DNA of 34,217 nucleotides from an uncultured Lachnospiraceae bacterium (GTDB lineage: Bacteria; Bacillota; Clostridia; Lachnospirales; Lachnospiraceae), in the NCBI GenBank assembly GCA_910585625.1, contig CAJUFQ010000033.1, positions 1-34,217 of the forward strand, written 5' to 3'. The notes beneath the pieces are model-generated. The model ran no database searches. It was given only the letters and a program-made list of their open reading frames with translations, and had not been told where the DNA came from. Both the position numbers and the translations under genes were made by a program. Positions 15,601 through 23,293 of the stretch are shown here, piece by piece (the first letter of the stretch is position 1; each line of letters starts with the position of its first letter).

Positions 15601-15980
15601 AACATCCAGGAGGATTTTACGCTTTGGGTGATGTTTACCAGCATATTAACGGTAATCTCAGTCATATCATTGCCGATGGTTCCGTCCGGAATGATTACGT
15701 GTCCGGGATCGTTTTTATCTTTCCCTTTTAGTTCTGCGACGTCAATGCCGTCAATTTTGCTGAATTCAACCTTTCCGACAGATGTCCCGTTATGTCCTTT
15801 GCTGCTCAGATCCTTCAGCGTGCCGTCCTCGTTGAGCGTCATATCCCAATGAAGGATCATGTTGCCGTCGGTGGAGGCAGCCTTCACGCTGCCAAGGCTG
15901 CTTGCCGGCATCATTGTGGCAGCCATTGCAAAAGCAGTAAATCCTGCGATTGCAGATTTCAGAAACGTCTTAAATTTCAT
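12690..15980 (-). CDS. Large secreted multidomain GH43 glycosidase A
   Basis: A 1096-residue secreted enzyme. Order: signal peptide (about 1-34, ending VKA-AS); LamG-like lectin domain (about 38-270); two atrophied bacterial Ig-like domains (about 290-480, each with a 'WTSSDPTAI' or 'WESSDESII' core); GH43 five-bladed catalytic domain (about 485-845); another Ig-like domain (about 850-930); an InlB-type repeat (VTFNSKGG ... GYTFAGW); and a C-terminal Fn3 domain. Catalytic acids fit GH43: GLRDPF with D531, TWAPE, VIDTT, and EGPCIY with E724. The likely substrates are arabinose-, xylose- or galactofuranose-containing glycans; the subfamily cannot be set by eye. AAGGAGGG precedes the ATG at 15980; an upstream in-frame start at 16034 would add 18 residues before the signal peptide. 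No LPXTG anchor. Confidence 0.88.
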   Translation of the reverse strand: MKFKTFLKSAIAGFTAFAMAATMMPASSLGSVKAASTDGNMILHWDMTLNEDGTLKDLSSKGHNGTSVGKVEFSKIDGIDVAELKGKDKNDPGHVIIPDGTIGNDMTEITVNMLVNITQSVKSSWMFCLGSSNTKYLYLTACSSQKGFLRGGAGNGNPGYSHESSIDGEEALTVNQWQNITVTYKDGGKFIFYKNGIKQAETDLSTGNAGEFQLKDLMTAADGLDGYMGHSFYTVDNYNDPEFQGKVADFRIYDKAMSQEEVTELYGDIDTMLKGLADNDFGPSDIDLKEEDCLGTNASKDAIETNLVLPSKTTIKGDTDPAKAATITKWTSSDPTAIKEDGTVTRSTSDKTVTLTATVERNGIKVDKTLTFKVLKTLTEEEAAQMDLDALYLNKIKDDIRGNIYLNTTGENGSQISWESSDESIISTKDDGKISAGKVNRAADKDSKVTLTATAVLNSSTATKTYECTVKKAYTTPETTDYIFAYFPYTSAGGRDERIYFGISEDGLNFSALNDKKFILESKYGTHGLRDPFIIRSHEGDRFFLIATDLTVAGLDQDGTHYPGQDWNENQVKGSQKIMVWESTDLVNWSEQRECKVAKDNAGCTWAPEAYWDDETEQYVVFWASKTGDDDYGRQRLYYATTRDFYQFSEPQVWIEEAGSVIDTTVLKVGEYYYRYTKNEDGKANKHGTPSKHVYCERSKSLTATEWEFVYKDSLAEGTDWAIEGPCIYKFNDDDRTNAKTLAALKDITLDDTKDIYGLIADRNGNYIFPGVSDDITTGKFSRLGDNKSAEVNGTSIYSMPEPIASHGTIMPITSEEYNNLRLKWDTQYKTAADTYVKQADAAEAELSLPATKVSSDMTLPSTTSNGAEITWESSNEAIIAPNGKVNRPSYKEGDAVVTLTATITAKSSDKAIRDQIRRKSFEITVEKRDQDVFTVTFNSKGGSAVKKQTVTDGQKAVKPKNPTKKGYTFAGWLNGSKAYNFNTAVTKNLTLTAKWTKVTVKTPSKPTLKNNKGKKIAVTIKKVSGAAGYQVTYSTDKKFGKKATKTADSKKNTLTLTKLKKDKTYYVKVKAYKKDSAGKKVYSKFSKVSSIKVKK

Positions 15981-16011
15981 ATGTTTCCCTCCTTGTAATA
16001 AATTTTGTAAA

Positions 16012-16022
16012 TTTACTAAAAT
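16012..16022. promoter_or_regulatory. TTTACTAAAAT operator-like site in GH43 A leader
   Basis: TTTACTAAA (16012-16020) is a near-palindrome around one base and the complement of TTTAGTAAA at 16111-16119. Next to GTAAATTTAC (16007-16016) it gives an AT-rich symmetrical patch between the likely transcription start of the minus-strand gene and its ribosome binding site. Confidence 0.45.
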
Positions 16023-16033
16023 ACTTCCGTTCA

Positions 16034-16062
16034 ATTATACCATAATAAACTAATATAGTAAA
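16034..16062 (-). promoter_or_regulatory. Promoter of GH43 gene A
   Basis: On the minus strand, TTTACT (-35; 16062-16057), a 17-base spacer and a perfect TATAAT with an extended TGG (16039-16034), 54 bases upstream of the ATG. The -35 hexamer contains the AGTAAA sequence found in the other sites of this intergenic region. Confidence 0.7.
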
Positions 16063-16092
16063 AGGAATTTTGGCTAAATGCTATAATTTTTG

Positions 16093-16121
16093 TTGATTTT
16101 TACTGAATAATTTAGTAAAAT
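16093..16121 (+). promoter_or_regulatory. Promoter of GH43 gene B covered by a 23-bp palindrome
   Basis: TTGATT (16093-16098), a 17-base spacer and TAAAAT (16116-16121) form a plausible promoter. TTTTACTGAA, three bases, then TTTAGTAAAA (16098-16120) is a palindrome with 9 of 10 pairs, covering the spacer and -10. A dimeric regulator bound here would control transcription. Confidence 0.65.
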
Positions 16122-16191
16122 AGGTATACCCAAATGCTGGTGAGATGAGGCGTTATGGGTAGTTGCTATTATGTTTAAAAAAGGAGGGCAT

Positions 16192-19100
16192 ATGATTAAG
16201 AAGAACATTTTCAAACGGTGCCTGGCAGGGGCGTTATCTTTTGCCATGGCAGTCACGCTGTATCCGGCGAATGCGCTGGGGACAGCAAAGGCGGCGGACG
16301 ACGCGCCGACGCCGGCTCTGCATTACGACATGAGCCATGCGGATGGGAAACTGACGGACGTCAGCGGGAACTCCCATCACGGGACGCTGAAGAATTTTGC
16401 GGACGCAGATTTTTCAGCAGGCAATGAAGGCAATATGCTGAATTTTGACGGGAGCGAGAAATATGTGGAGATTCCGTCAGGGGTCATCAAGGGAGAAGGC
16501 AAGGAATCATTTACCCTTGAGGCTACTTACATGAACAACACCCAGTCGGCGGCCTGGCTGCTGACGCTGGGAACCACGGTAGGGGAATACCCCAAGGTAA
16601 ACAATTACCTTTTCGTGGCGCCAAGCACCGGCGATTATTCCGGCAAGATGATGGGGGCCATCAAAGATGGTGAAAAAGAGCTGCGTTCTGATAAGGAGAC
16701 GGCTATTGCCGGCGAGAATGAGGGGAAGAACATTGTCACAGTCGTATTTGACAAGGGTAATGTCACGTACTATCTGAATGGACTGAAAGCAAAGACAACG
16801 GAGTCCGGGTACAAGATCCAGGATATGCTGAATGCCAACAGCACGGACGCTTGTATTGGCTATATCGGCAAGTCGCTTTATAAGCCGGATCCTTATTTCA
16901 AAGGGGCGCTGCTTGATTTTAAGGTTTACGAATCTGCCCTGACGGAGGAACAGGTCGCAGGCAGCCACCAGGAAATCGCATCTGCCCTGGAAGCCCCGGC
17001 AGCGGCAAAAGTAAATGAAGTGAAAGACAAGATACTGCCGCTTATGCTGAATGGGAACGCAGATAAAGATCATGTCGTTTCAGACCTTTCTTTCCCAGCG
17101 GAACTGGAAGGGGTTGTCCTGAACTGGACGTCTTCTGACGCAAGCGTGGTTGATGCGAAGGGCAAAGTCACGCCGAAAGACGCGGAAACGGCGGTAACAG
17201 TGACTGTGGAAGCATCCTATAACCGTAGGGGAACGCAGACGGAGACTTACCAGGTTAAGGTACTGGGCAAGTCAGAAGTGGAATATGAGTCGCTCAGAAT
17301 TCCCAATATGGATGATATCAGGGGAAATATCACGCTCCCGTCTGTCGGCAAAGGAGGATCCGCCATCACCTGGACGTCTGACAATGAGGCGGTGATCAGC
17401 GCTGCCCCGCAGGGCGATAAGCCAGCCGGAGTAGTGACCAGGCAGGATACGGACACGAAAGTAAAGCTGACGGCAACGATTAAAGAAACTGCCGGGGACA
17501 GGACGAAGGAATTTGACGTCACTGTCAAGAAAAAAGCAGAAGTGGACGCGATGACAGATTATGTGTTCGCATATTTCGCAGGGGACGGAGCAGGAGAGCA
17601 GATTTTTCTGGCGGCAAGCCGTGATGGGATGCATTGGGAAGAGCTGAACGATGGCGAGCCGGTACTTAAGTCAGAAATGGGAACTACGGGGCTGCGCGAC
17701 CCATATATCCTGCGTTCGCCGGAAGGAGACAAATTTTATCTGGTAGCGACCGACTTAAGCATTGCCTTGGCAAATTGGAATTGGGACGGCGTGCAGAAAG
17801 AAGGCAGCCAGGCGCTTATGGTCTGGGAGTCCGACGACCTGATTAACTGGACGAATCAGCGTATGGCTGTAGTCAGCGCGCAGATTGAGGCGGGATGTAC
17901 CTGGGCGCCGGAAGTATTCTATGATGATACTACCGGGGAATATATGCTTTTCTGGTCTTCTAAAGTGAAGGAAGATAATTACGGAAAACAGAGGGTATAC
18001 TACTGCAAGACCAGGGATTTCTATACTTTTACAGAGCCTAAAATCTGGATTGAGAATAGTTTCAGCACCATTGACACCACCGTAATCAAAGGTGAGGACA
18101 ATCGGTATTACCGTTTTTCCAAGAATGAGGCCGGCGATGCGAAATACATCTATGAAGAGGTGGCAGATACCCTGCTCGGAGAGTGGGAAGGCGTAGGCTG
18201 GACAAAGTCAGAGACGGGCATCAATTCCGTATATCCCAAGAAAATTGGCGGCGGCGAGGGTCCCTGCTGTTTCAGGATTAACGATGACGACAGGGAAAAA
18301 GTAGGGGCAAATTATTGCCTGCTGATTGACGATTTCGGAGGAGTCAGGTATTACCCGATGCTTACCGATGACCTGGCGTCTGGAGAGTTTACGGATGCAA
18401 AGGCGAAGGCGAACCTTCCGAAAAAGCCGTGCCATGGGACGGTCATGAACATAACAGAAGCTGAATATAAAGCGTTGACGACAAAATGGGGAACCCCATC
18501 TCTGGCGGAGGGCAGCCTCCCGACGGTGGTGGAGACCGGGTATACGCTCCCTGCGGAAGCCGATGTGGTATTTGCCGGGGAGACGAAGAAAGTAGCGGTT
18601 ACCTGGGATAAAACGGCAGATGACTTTAAGGCTCCGGGAACGGTCACTGTGAAGGGGACGTTTACGGTAGACGGCAAAACAGGGACGTCGGAAAAGACGA
18701 TTGAGGTAATAAGCGTATCAGAAGACCTGATTTATTATATTGACTCCGGCGTCGGAAACTGGAACAGCAATCTGTCTAAGTCCGCATATTATGAGCTTGT
18801 AGGAAAAAAGGCAGACTTGCGCAACGCATTGCCGGACCAGATATATACAGAGGGAAGTTGGGGGATTGTAAACCCGGAAGATAGCAGCAAAGAAGGTTAT
18901 GCAAATGCAGGAAACCGGACTTCGTCAGAAAATTCCATCTATGCAAACGGCTGGTGGGCGAAGGATGGGAAAGTATGCGAATACATTATCCCCTTAGAGA
19001 ACGGCACGTATGAAGCAGCCGGCTATTTTGCAGAATGGTGGAGCGCATCGAGGCCCATTAAATTCTACGTGCAATATACGGATGATTCCGGGAAGGCTGT

Positions 19101-20352
19101 GAAAAGTGAGGAAACCGTTATTACGCTTTCCGGATCGGACGCCAAGCAGACGGCGAAAGCCGCATTTACCGTCGCGGGCGTGGCAGATAAGGCCGAAGTC
19201 CACTTCTATGCAGAAAATGCCGAGGGGAAGGCAGCGCCGGCCCCGGTTATCGCAGGGCTTGCGGTTGAGTGGAAAGGGACAGCGGACGAGAAAGCCCAGC
19301 TGGAAGCAGACAAAGCAGCAGCAAAGGCTTCCCTGGAAAATGTGGCGGTTTCGCCTGCCGGGGATTCGGCGGCAGAGATGTATGTCGGCGATACACAGGA
19401 CATGAAAGTAACTTACCCGGACGATTTGGCGGAGAAAGCAAAGGCTGCAAAGCTGCAAGTCGTTACTTCTTTTGAGAGCAGCAGCCCGCAAGTAGCAAGC
19501 GTCAGCCAGGAGGGTAAGATAACCGCAGTAGCAGCCGGAGAGGCTGAAATCACCACGACGGTTTCTCTCAGCAGCAAGATTGGCAAGACTTTTGTCACGA
19601 AGGTGTCGGTGAAAGAGGGAGAAGCTATTATTCCGGTAAGCAGCGTGAATTTAAGCCCTGACAAGAAAGCCTTGACCCTTGCCATAGGCAAGAAAGCTTC
19701 ATTTAAAGCAGTTGTGGCTCCTTCTGACGCCACGGAACAGAAGGTGACCTGGGAGACAAGCGCGCCGAAAGTCGTATCCATTTCGCAGCCGGATAAGGCA
19801 GGAAAAGTAACCGTGACGGCCAAGAAAGCAGGGACTGCGAAGATTACGGCAAAAGCAGGGGGCAAGACGGCCGCTTGTACAGTGACTGTGGTCAGCCTGA
19901 ACCAGACAAAACTGACGTTAGGTAAAGGCGAAGAATTCAGCCTCAAAGTAAATGGCACGAAGAAGAATGTAAGCTGGAACAGCAGCAATAAGAAGGCTGT
20001 GTCTGTCAAGAAGGGCAAGGTGAAAGCCCTGAAAACCGGCAAGAAAGCAGTCAATATCACGGCTAAGGTTGATGGGGTGACGCTTACGTGTAAAGTGACA
20101 GTCAAGGCGGCGCCGAAGAACATTGTCCTCAATGCGAAGAAGAAAGACCTGGAAAAGGGCAAGACCTTCCAGATTAAGGTGAAGCTGCCGAAGAACACAG
20201 CGAGCAGTAAGATAACTTACAAAAACAGCAATAAGAAAATTGTTTCGGTAGACGCCAAGGGCAAGGTAAAGGCGCTGAAGAAAGGAAAAGCGACTATTAC
20301 CGTTGTTACCTTTAACAATAAGAAAGCGTCTGTTACATTTAATGTGAAATAA
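16192..20352 (+). CDS. Large secreted multidomain GH43 glycosidase B
   Basis: A 1386-residue secreted paralogue of the divergent gene. Order: signal peptide (about 1-34, ending AKA-AD); LamG-like domain (about 38-270); two atrophied Ig-like domains (about 280-445); GH43 catalytic domain (about 455-760; D503 in GLRDPY, TWAPE with E574, TIDTT with D628, EGPCCF with E689); a Big_4-type Ig domain (about 770-840); a beta-sandwich region resembling a carbohydrate-binding module (about 845-1025, rich in Trp and Tyr); a short Ala/Lys-rich helix; and four Big_2-like domains (about 1045-1386), the last three very Lys-rich. There is no LPXTG signal; the basic Big_2 tail may hold the enzyme to the cell wall. 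AGGAGGG lies 5 bases before the ATG. It ends at the hairpin at 20371. Confidence 0.88.
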   Translation: MIKKNIFKRCLAGALSFAMAVTLYPANALGTAKAADDAPTPALHYDMSHADGKLTDVSGNSHHGTLKNFADADFSAGNEGNMLNFDGSEKYVEIPSGVIKGEGKESFTLEATYMNNTQSAAWLLTLGTTVGEYPKVNNYLFVAPSTGDYSGKMMGAIKDGEKELRSDKETAIAGENEGKNIVTVVFDKGNVTYYLNGLKAKTTESGYKIQDMLNANSTDACIGYIGKSLYKPDPYFKGALLDFKVYESALTEEQVAGSHQEIASALEAPAAAKVNEVKDKILPLMLNGNADKDHVVSDLSFPAELEGVVLNWTSSDASVVDAKGKVTPKDAETAVTVTVEASYNRRGTQTETYQVKVLGKSEVEYESLRIPNMDDIRGNITLPSVGKGGSAITWTSDNEAVISAAPQGDKPAGVVTRQDTDTKVKLTATIKETAGDRTKEFDVTVKKKAEVDAMTDYVFAYFAGDGAGEQIFLAASRDGMHWEELNDGEPVLKSEMGTTGLRDPYILRSPEGDKFYLVATDLSIALANWNWDGVQKEGSQALMVWESDDLINWTNQRMAVVSAQIEAGCTWAPEVFYDDTTGEYMLFWSSKVKEDNYGKQRVYYCKTRDFYTFTEPKIWIENSFSTIDTTVIKGEDNRYYRFSKNEAGDAKYIYEEVADTLLGEWEGVGWTKSETGINSVYPKKIGGGEGPCCFRINDDDREKVGANYCLLIDDFGGVRYYPMLTDDLASGEFTDAKAKANLPKKPCHGTVMNITEAEYKALTTKWGTPSLAEGSLPTVVETGYTLPAEADVVFAGETKKVAVTWDKTADDFKAPGTVTVKGTFTVDGKTGTSEKTIEVISVSEDLIYYIDSGVGNWNSNLSKSAYYELVGKKADLRNALPDQIYTEGSWGIVNPEDSSKEGYANAGNRTSSENSIYANGWWAKDGKVCEYIIPLENGTYEAAGYFAEWWSASRPIKFYVQYTDDSGKAVKSEETVITLSGSDAKQTAKAAFTVAGVADKAEVHFYAENAEGKAAPAPVIAGLAVEWKGTADEKAQLEADKAAAKASLENVAVSPAGDSAAEMYVGDTQDMKVTYPDDLAEKAKAAKLQVVTSFESSSPQVASVSQEGKITAVAAGEAEITTTVSLSSKIGKTFVTKVSVKEGEAIIPVSSVNLSPDKKALTLAIGKKASFKAVVAPSDATEQKVTWETSAPKVVSISQPDKAGKVTVTAKKAGTAKITAKAGGKTAACTVTVVSLNQTKLTLGKGEEFSLKVNGTKKNVSWNSSNKKAVSVKKGKVKALKTGKKAVNITAKVDGVTLTCKVTVKAAPKNIVLNAKKKDLEKGKTFQIKVKLPKNTASSKITYKNSNKKIVSVDAKGKVKALKKGKATITVVTFNNKKASVTFNVK

Positions 20353-20370
20353 GGATGGCGTAAGCCAATC

Positions 20371-20400
20371 GAATGGGGCATAGATTATGCCCCATTCTGG
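20371..20400. terminator. Perfect 12-bp hairpin between converging genes
   Basis: GAATGGGGCATA (20371-20382) and TATGCCCCATTC (20386-20397) pair perfectly with a GAT loop. It sits between the ends of GH43 gene B and the ArsR-type gene, with a weak T-run on the plus side. Confidence 0.8.
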
Positions 20401-20407
20401 TTTGCCG

Positions 20408-20689
20408 TCATTCGCGGATGTGGTAGAGGCCCTGGGCAATAATCGTCATCACATGAGAGTCCAGGAGGGAGTAATAGATGGTCTTCCCTTCCCTGCGGTT
20501 TTTGACCAGGCGGTTCTGCTTGAGGATGCTCAGCTGATGGGAAATGGCGCTTTGGGACATTCCCAGCTCTTTCGCAATGTCGTAGACGCATTTTTCCTGA
20601 TCGATTAATGCGTATAAGATTTGGAGACGTGTCGGGGTTCCGAATATTTTAAATAGTTCCGCTAATCGTTCAAATTCATTCTGGTTCAT
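20408..20689 (-). CDS. ArsR/SmtB-family metal-sensing repressor
   Basis: A 93-residue winged-helix repressor: FGTPTRLQILYALIDQEKCV, then the recognition helix MSQSAISHQLSILKQNRLV and wing RREGKTIYYSL. The last helix carries D77, H79, H90 and E93. This D-x-H-x10-H-x2-(H/E) spacing matches the alpha-5 metal site of the zinc/cobalt sensors CzrA and SmtB, with Glu replacing the last His. The alpha-3 arsenic-type Cys pair is absent (only C34), so zinc- or cobalt-type sensing is more likely than arsenite. No metal transporter gene is adjacent; the divergent neighbour is a radical SAM gene 84 bases away. The metal specificity is inferred. Confidence 0.88.
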   Translation of the reverse strand: MNQNEFERLAELFKIFGTPTRLQILYALIDQEKCVYDIAKELGMSQSAISHQLSILKQNRLVKNRREGKTIYYSLLDSHVMTIIAQGLYHIRE

Positions 20690-20773
20690 GTATGTCCCTT
20701 CTTTGCAAGATAAAATGTCAATAGTTACAAAATACCACAGAAAGGAAAAACTGTCAAAAGGTTTCAGAAAGGC

Positions 20774-22495
20774 ATGAAAATTCTGTTAGTTGCAATTAAT
20801 GCAAAATACATTCATTCAAACCTTGCGGTATATAGCCTGAAAGCTTATGCCGCGGATTATCAGGAGCATGTAAGTTTGGTGGAGTACACCATTAACCACC
20901 GTACCGAATACATTTTGCAGGATATTTATAAGCAGAAGCCGGATGTGCTTTGCTTTTCCTGCTATATCTGGAATTATCGTTATGTGATGGAGATAGCGGC
21001 TGAGTTCCATAAAGTCGCGCCAGACGTGCCAATCTGGGCAGGCGGGCCGGAAGTTTCCTATGACGCTCCGGAGTTTCTTGCAGGCTGCCCCATGACCAAA
21101 GGCGTGATGGTTGGGGAAGGGGAGGCAACGTTCCGGGAGCTGTGCGGTCATTATGTGAATGGCGTGTCAGGGCTTTCTCAGATTTCAGGATTGGTGTTTC
21201 GCGACGCCCAGGGGGAGATTGTAAGGACGCCTGCGCGTGAGACGCTTTCCATGGACGAACTGCCTTTTTGTTATAGCGATTTAGAGAGATTTGAAAACAG
21301 GATTATTTATTATGAGAGCAGCCGTGGCTGCCCGTTTTCCTGCAGTTATTGTCTGTCTTCGGTCGGGCATGGGCTGCGTTTCCGCTCCCTGGGCCTTGTG
21401 GAAAAGGAACTGCAGTTTTTCCTGGATCATCGGGCGCCTCAGGTCAAATTTGTGGACAGGACGTTCAACTGCAGCCACGAACATGCCCTGGGTATCTGGA
21501 GATACCTCAGAGAGCATGACAATGGCGTGACCAATTTCCATTTTGAAATTTCGGCCGATTTGCTGACGGAAGAAGAATTAGATTTGATTGCATCTTTAAG
21601 GCCGGGACTGATTCAGCTTGAAATCGGGGTGCAGTCCACCCATGGGCCGACAATCCGGGAAATCGGAAGGACGATGGATCTTGTGCGTCTGGAACAGGCC
21701 GTTGCCCGGGTGCGGCAGGCAGGGAATGTCCATCAGCATCTTGACTTAATTGCAGGGCTTCCGGGGGAAGGGTTTGCTACGTTTGCCGAATCCTTCCGGC
21801 GGGTGTATGCCATGAAACCCCAGCAACTTCAGCTCGGATTCCTGAAAGTCCTCAAAGGTTCCTATATCCATGAGCATCGGGCGGAATATGGCTTGGTCTG
21901 CCGGGAGTATCCGCCCTATGAGGTGATGCGTACCAACTGGCTGTCTTATGAAGAAATCCTCAAAATAAAGCTGGCGGAGGAAATGCTGGAGGTATATTAT
22001 AACAGTGGGCAGTTTGGCATGACGGTAAAAGTATTGGAGCTGACGGAGAACAATCCTTTCCATCTGTTCTTAAAGCTGGGAGAATTTTACGAACGTCAGG
22101 GGCTGCTGGCTATGAGCCATTCAAGGCTGCGACGCTGTGAAATTCTCTTGGATTATTTAGGGGAAGAAGACCCCCTTCATCTGGGATTGTACCGGGAGAC
22201 GCTGACATTCGACCTATATCACAGGGAACGCATGAAGAGCCGGCCGTCCTGGGCGCCGCCGCTGGCTGAGTTCAGAGAACAGGCCAGACAGTATTGTGAA
22301 AAGGGCAGGCCCATGCACCTGGAAGCGTTCTGGCATGACATGGAAAGCCTCCAAAAGGCCGGGACGCTGACCGATTACCCGCAGAGACTGAGGAGCCGGC
22401 AATTTTTCCTGTTCTCGTACGAAGAGCGAGACCCTCTGAGCGGGCAGGCCAAAGCAACGCGCATAGAGGAGGCTCGAGATGGGCAGAGGAGTTAA
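20774..22495 (+). CDS. B12-binding-domain radical SAM protein (DUF4080 type)
   Basis: A 573-residue protein. An N-terminal Rossmann-type cobalamin-binding domain (about 1-140; MKILLVAINAKYIHSNLA, and PIWAGGPEVSYDAPEF) is followed by a radical SAM core (about 170-400) with the iron-sulphur motif CPFSCSYC (C186, C190, C193) and an EIGVQS strand. A helical C-terminal domain (about 410-560) is of the DUF4080 kind. The lower-axial DxHxxG motif for cobalamin is not evident. The reaction is unknown; relatives are presumed methyltransferases or tailoring enzymes. The ATG has AAAGG directly upstream, an unusually close ribosome binding site. It is followed by the exonuclease gene after 61 bases. Confidence 0.85.
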   Translation: MKILLVAINAKYIHSNLAVYSLKAYAADYQEHVSLVEYTINHRTEYILQDIYKQKPDVLCFSCYIWNYRYVMEIAAEFHKVAPDVPIWAGGPEVSYDAPEFLAGCPMTKGVMVGEGEATFRELCGHYVNGVSGLSQISGLVFRDAQGEIVRTPARETLSMDELPFCYSDLERFENRIIYYESSRGCPFSCSYCLSSVGHGLRFRSLGLVEKELQFFLDHRAPQVKFVDRTFNCSHEHALGIWRYLREHDNGVTNFHFEISADLLTEEELDLIASLRPGLIQLEIGVQSTHGPTIREIGRTMDLVRLEQAVARVRQAGNVHQHLDLIAGLPGEGFATFAESFRRVYAMKPQQLQLGFLKVLKGSYIHEHRAEYGLVCREYPPYEVMRTNWLSYEEILKIKLAEEMLEVYYNSGQFGMTVKVLELTENNPFHLFLKLGEFYERQGLLAMSHSRLRRCEILLDYLGEEDPLHLGLYRETLTFDLYHRERMKSRPSWAPPLAEFREQARQYCEKGRPMHLEAFWHDMESLQKAGTLTDYPQRLRSRQFFLFSYEERDPLSGQAKATRIEEARDGQRS

Positions 22496-22556
22496 GGGCG
22501 GCGTAAGCCAGCCGGGGGAGGACGTAAGGGGATTTTCAGAGGAGGGGAATCATGCA

Positions 22557-23267
22557 ATGGATGCATATGTGGTGGTGGATTTGGAGATGACGGGGCTGAA
22601 TCCCAAGAGAGACCGTATCCTGGAAATTGGTGCGGTCAAGGTAAAGCAAGGATTGGCCTGCGGCACATTCCAGCAGATGGTCAACCCCAGGATGGATCTG
22701 CCGGAGGAGATCGCAAAGCTCACGGGCATAACCAGCGAGATGGCACAGGAGGGATGCGGCTGCGCGGAGGCAGTCAGGGGGTTTCTGGAGTTTGCGGAAG
22801 GCTTCCCATTGGCTGGGCATAACCTGATTTATGATTTTAGCTTCCTCAAGCAGGCGGCGGTAAATCAGGGCATTGAGCTGCACAAAGAGGGGATTGATAC
22901 TTTAAAGCTGGCGCGTAAGTTCCTGCCTGACGCAGAAAGGAAATCTCTGGATTATCTTTGTGAAATCCTGCATATTGACCATGGCAGGAAACACCGTGCC
23001 TTGGATGACGCCGAGGCCACCGCCAGGCTGTTATGGTATCTTTGGGAGACGTTTGGCGACAAAGAACCGCAGGAATTTGAGGCGAAACCGCTGCATTATA
23101 AGGTGAAAAAGCAGCAGCCGGCGAGCGAAAGGCAAAAAAGGCGCTTGAAAGAATTGGCGGAATATCATAGAATTGATATTGGCCGGGAGCTTGACAGCCT
23201 GACGAGGAGCGAAGCCTCCCGGATGACAGATAAGATTATTTTTTCTTGCGGGAGAATCACGAAGTAA
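22557..23267 (+). CDS. DEDDh 3'-5' exonuclease (DnaQ/PolC-epsilon type)
   Basis: A 236-residue protein with all three exonuclease motifs: Exo I DLEMTG (D8, E10), Exo II NLIYDFSFL (D93) and Exo III HRALDDAEAT (H146, D151), using two metal ions. It would trim 3' ends of DNA or RNA. The last 60 residues are an extra basic segment, rich in Lys/Arg, ending in ELDSLTRSEASRMTDKI, which looks like a small helical nucleic-acid-binding tail. ATG 22557 is chosen because GGAGGGG (22541-22547) precedes it and the conserved domain begins at once. The frame is open back to an ATG at 22479 overlapping the upstream gene. The end converges with the minus-strand gene at 23294 with no clear terminator. Confidence 0.88.
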   Translation: MDAYVVVDLEMTGLNPKRDRILEIGAVKVKQGLACGTFQQMVNPRMDLPEEIAKLTGITSEMAQEGCGCAEAVRGFLEFAEGFPLAGHNLIYDFSFLKQAAVNQGIELHKEGIDTLKLARKFLPDAERKSLDYLCEILHIDHGRKHRALDDAEATARLLWYLWETFGDKEPQEFEAKPLHYKVKKQQPASERQKRRLKELAEYHRIDIGRELDSLTRSEASRMTDKIIFSCGRITK

Positions 23268-23293
23268 GTATCTGGCCGTGTCCGCAGCAAAAC

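Noticed and set aside
19413..20198. 261-codon minus-strand open frame inside GH43 gene B
   Set aside because: A shadow of the Lys-rich Big_2-like domains; composition (Phe/Leu/Thr-rich) is the expected complement of Lys/Ala/Val codons.
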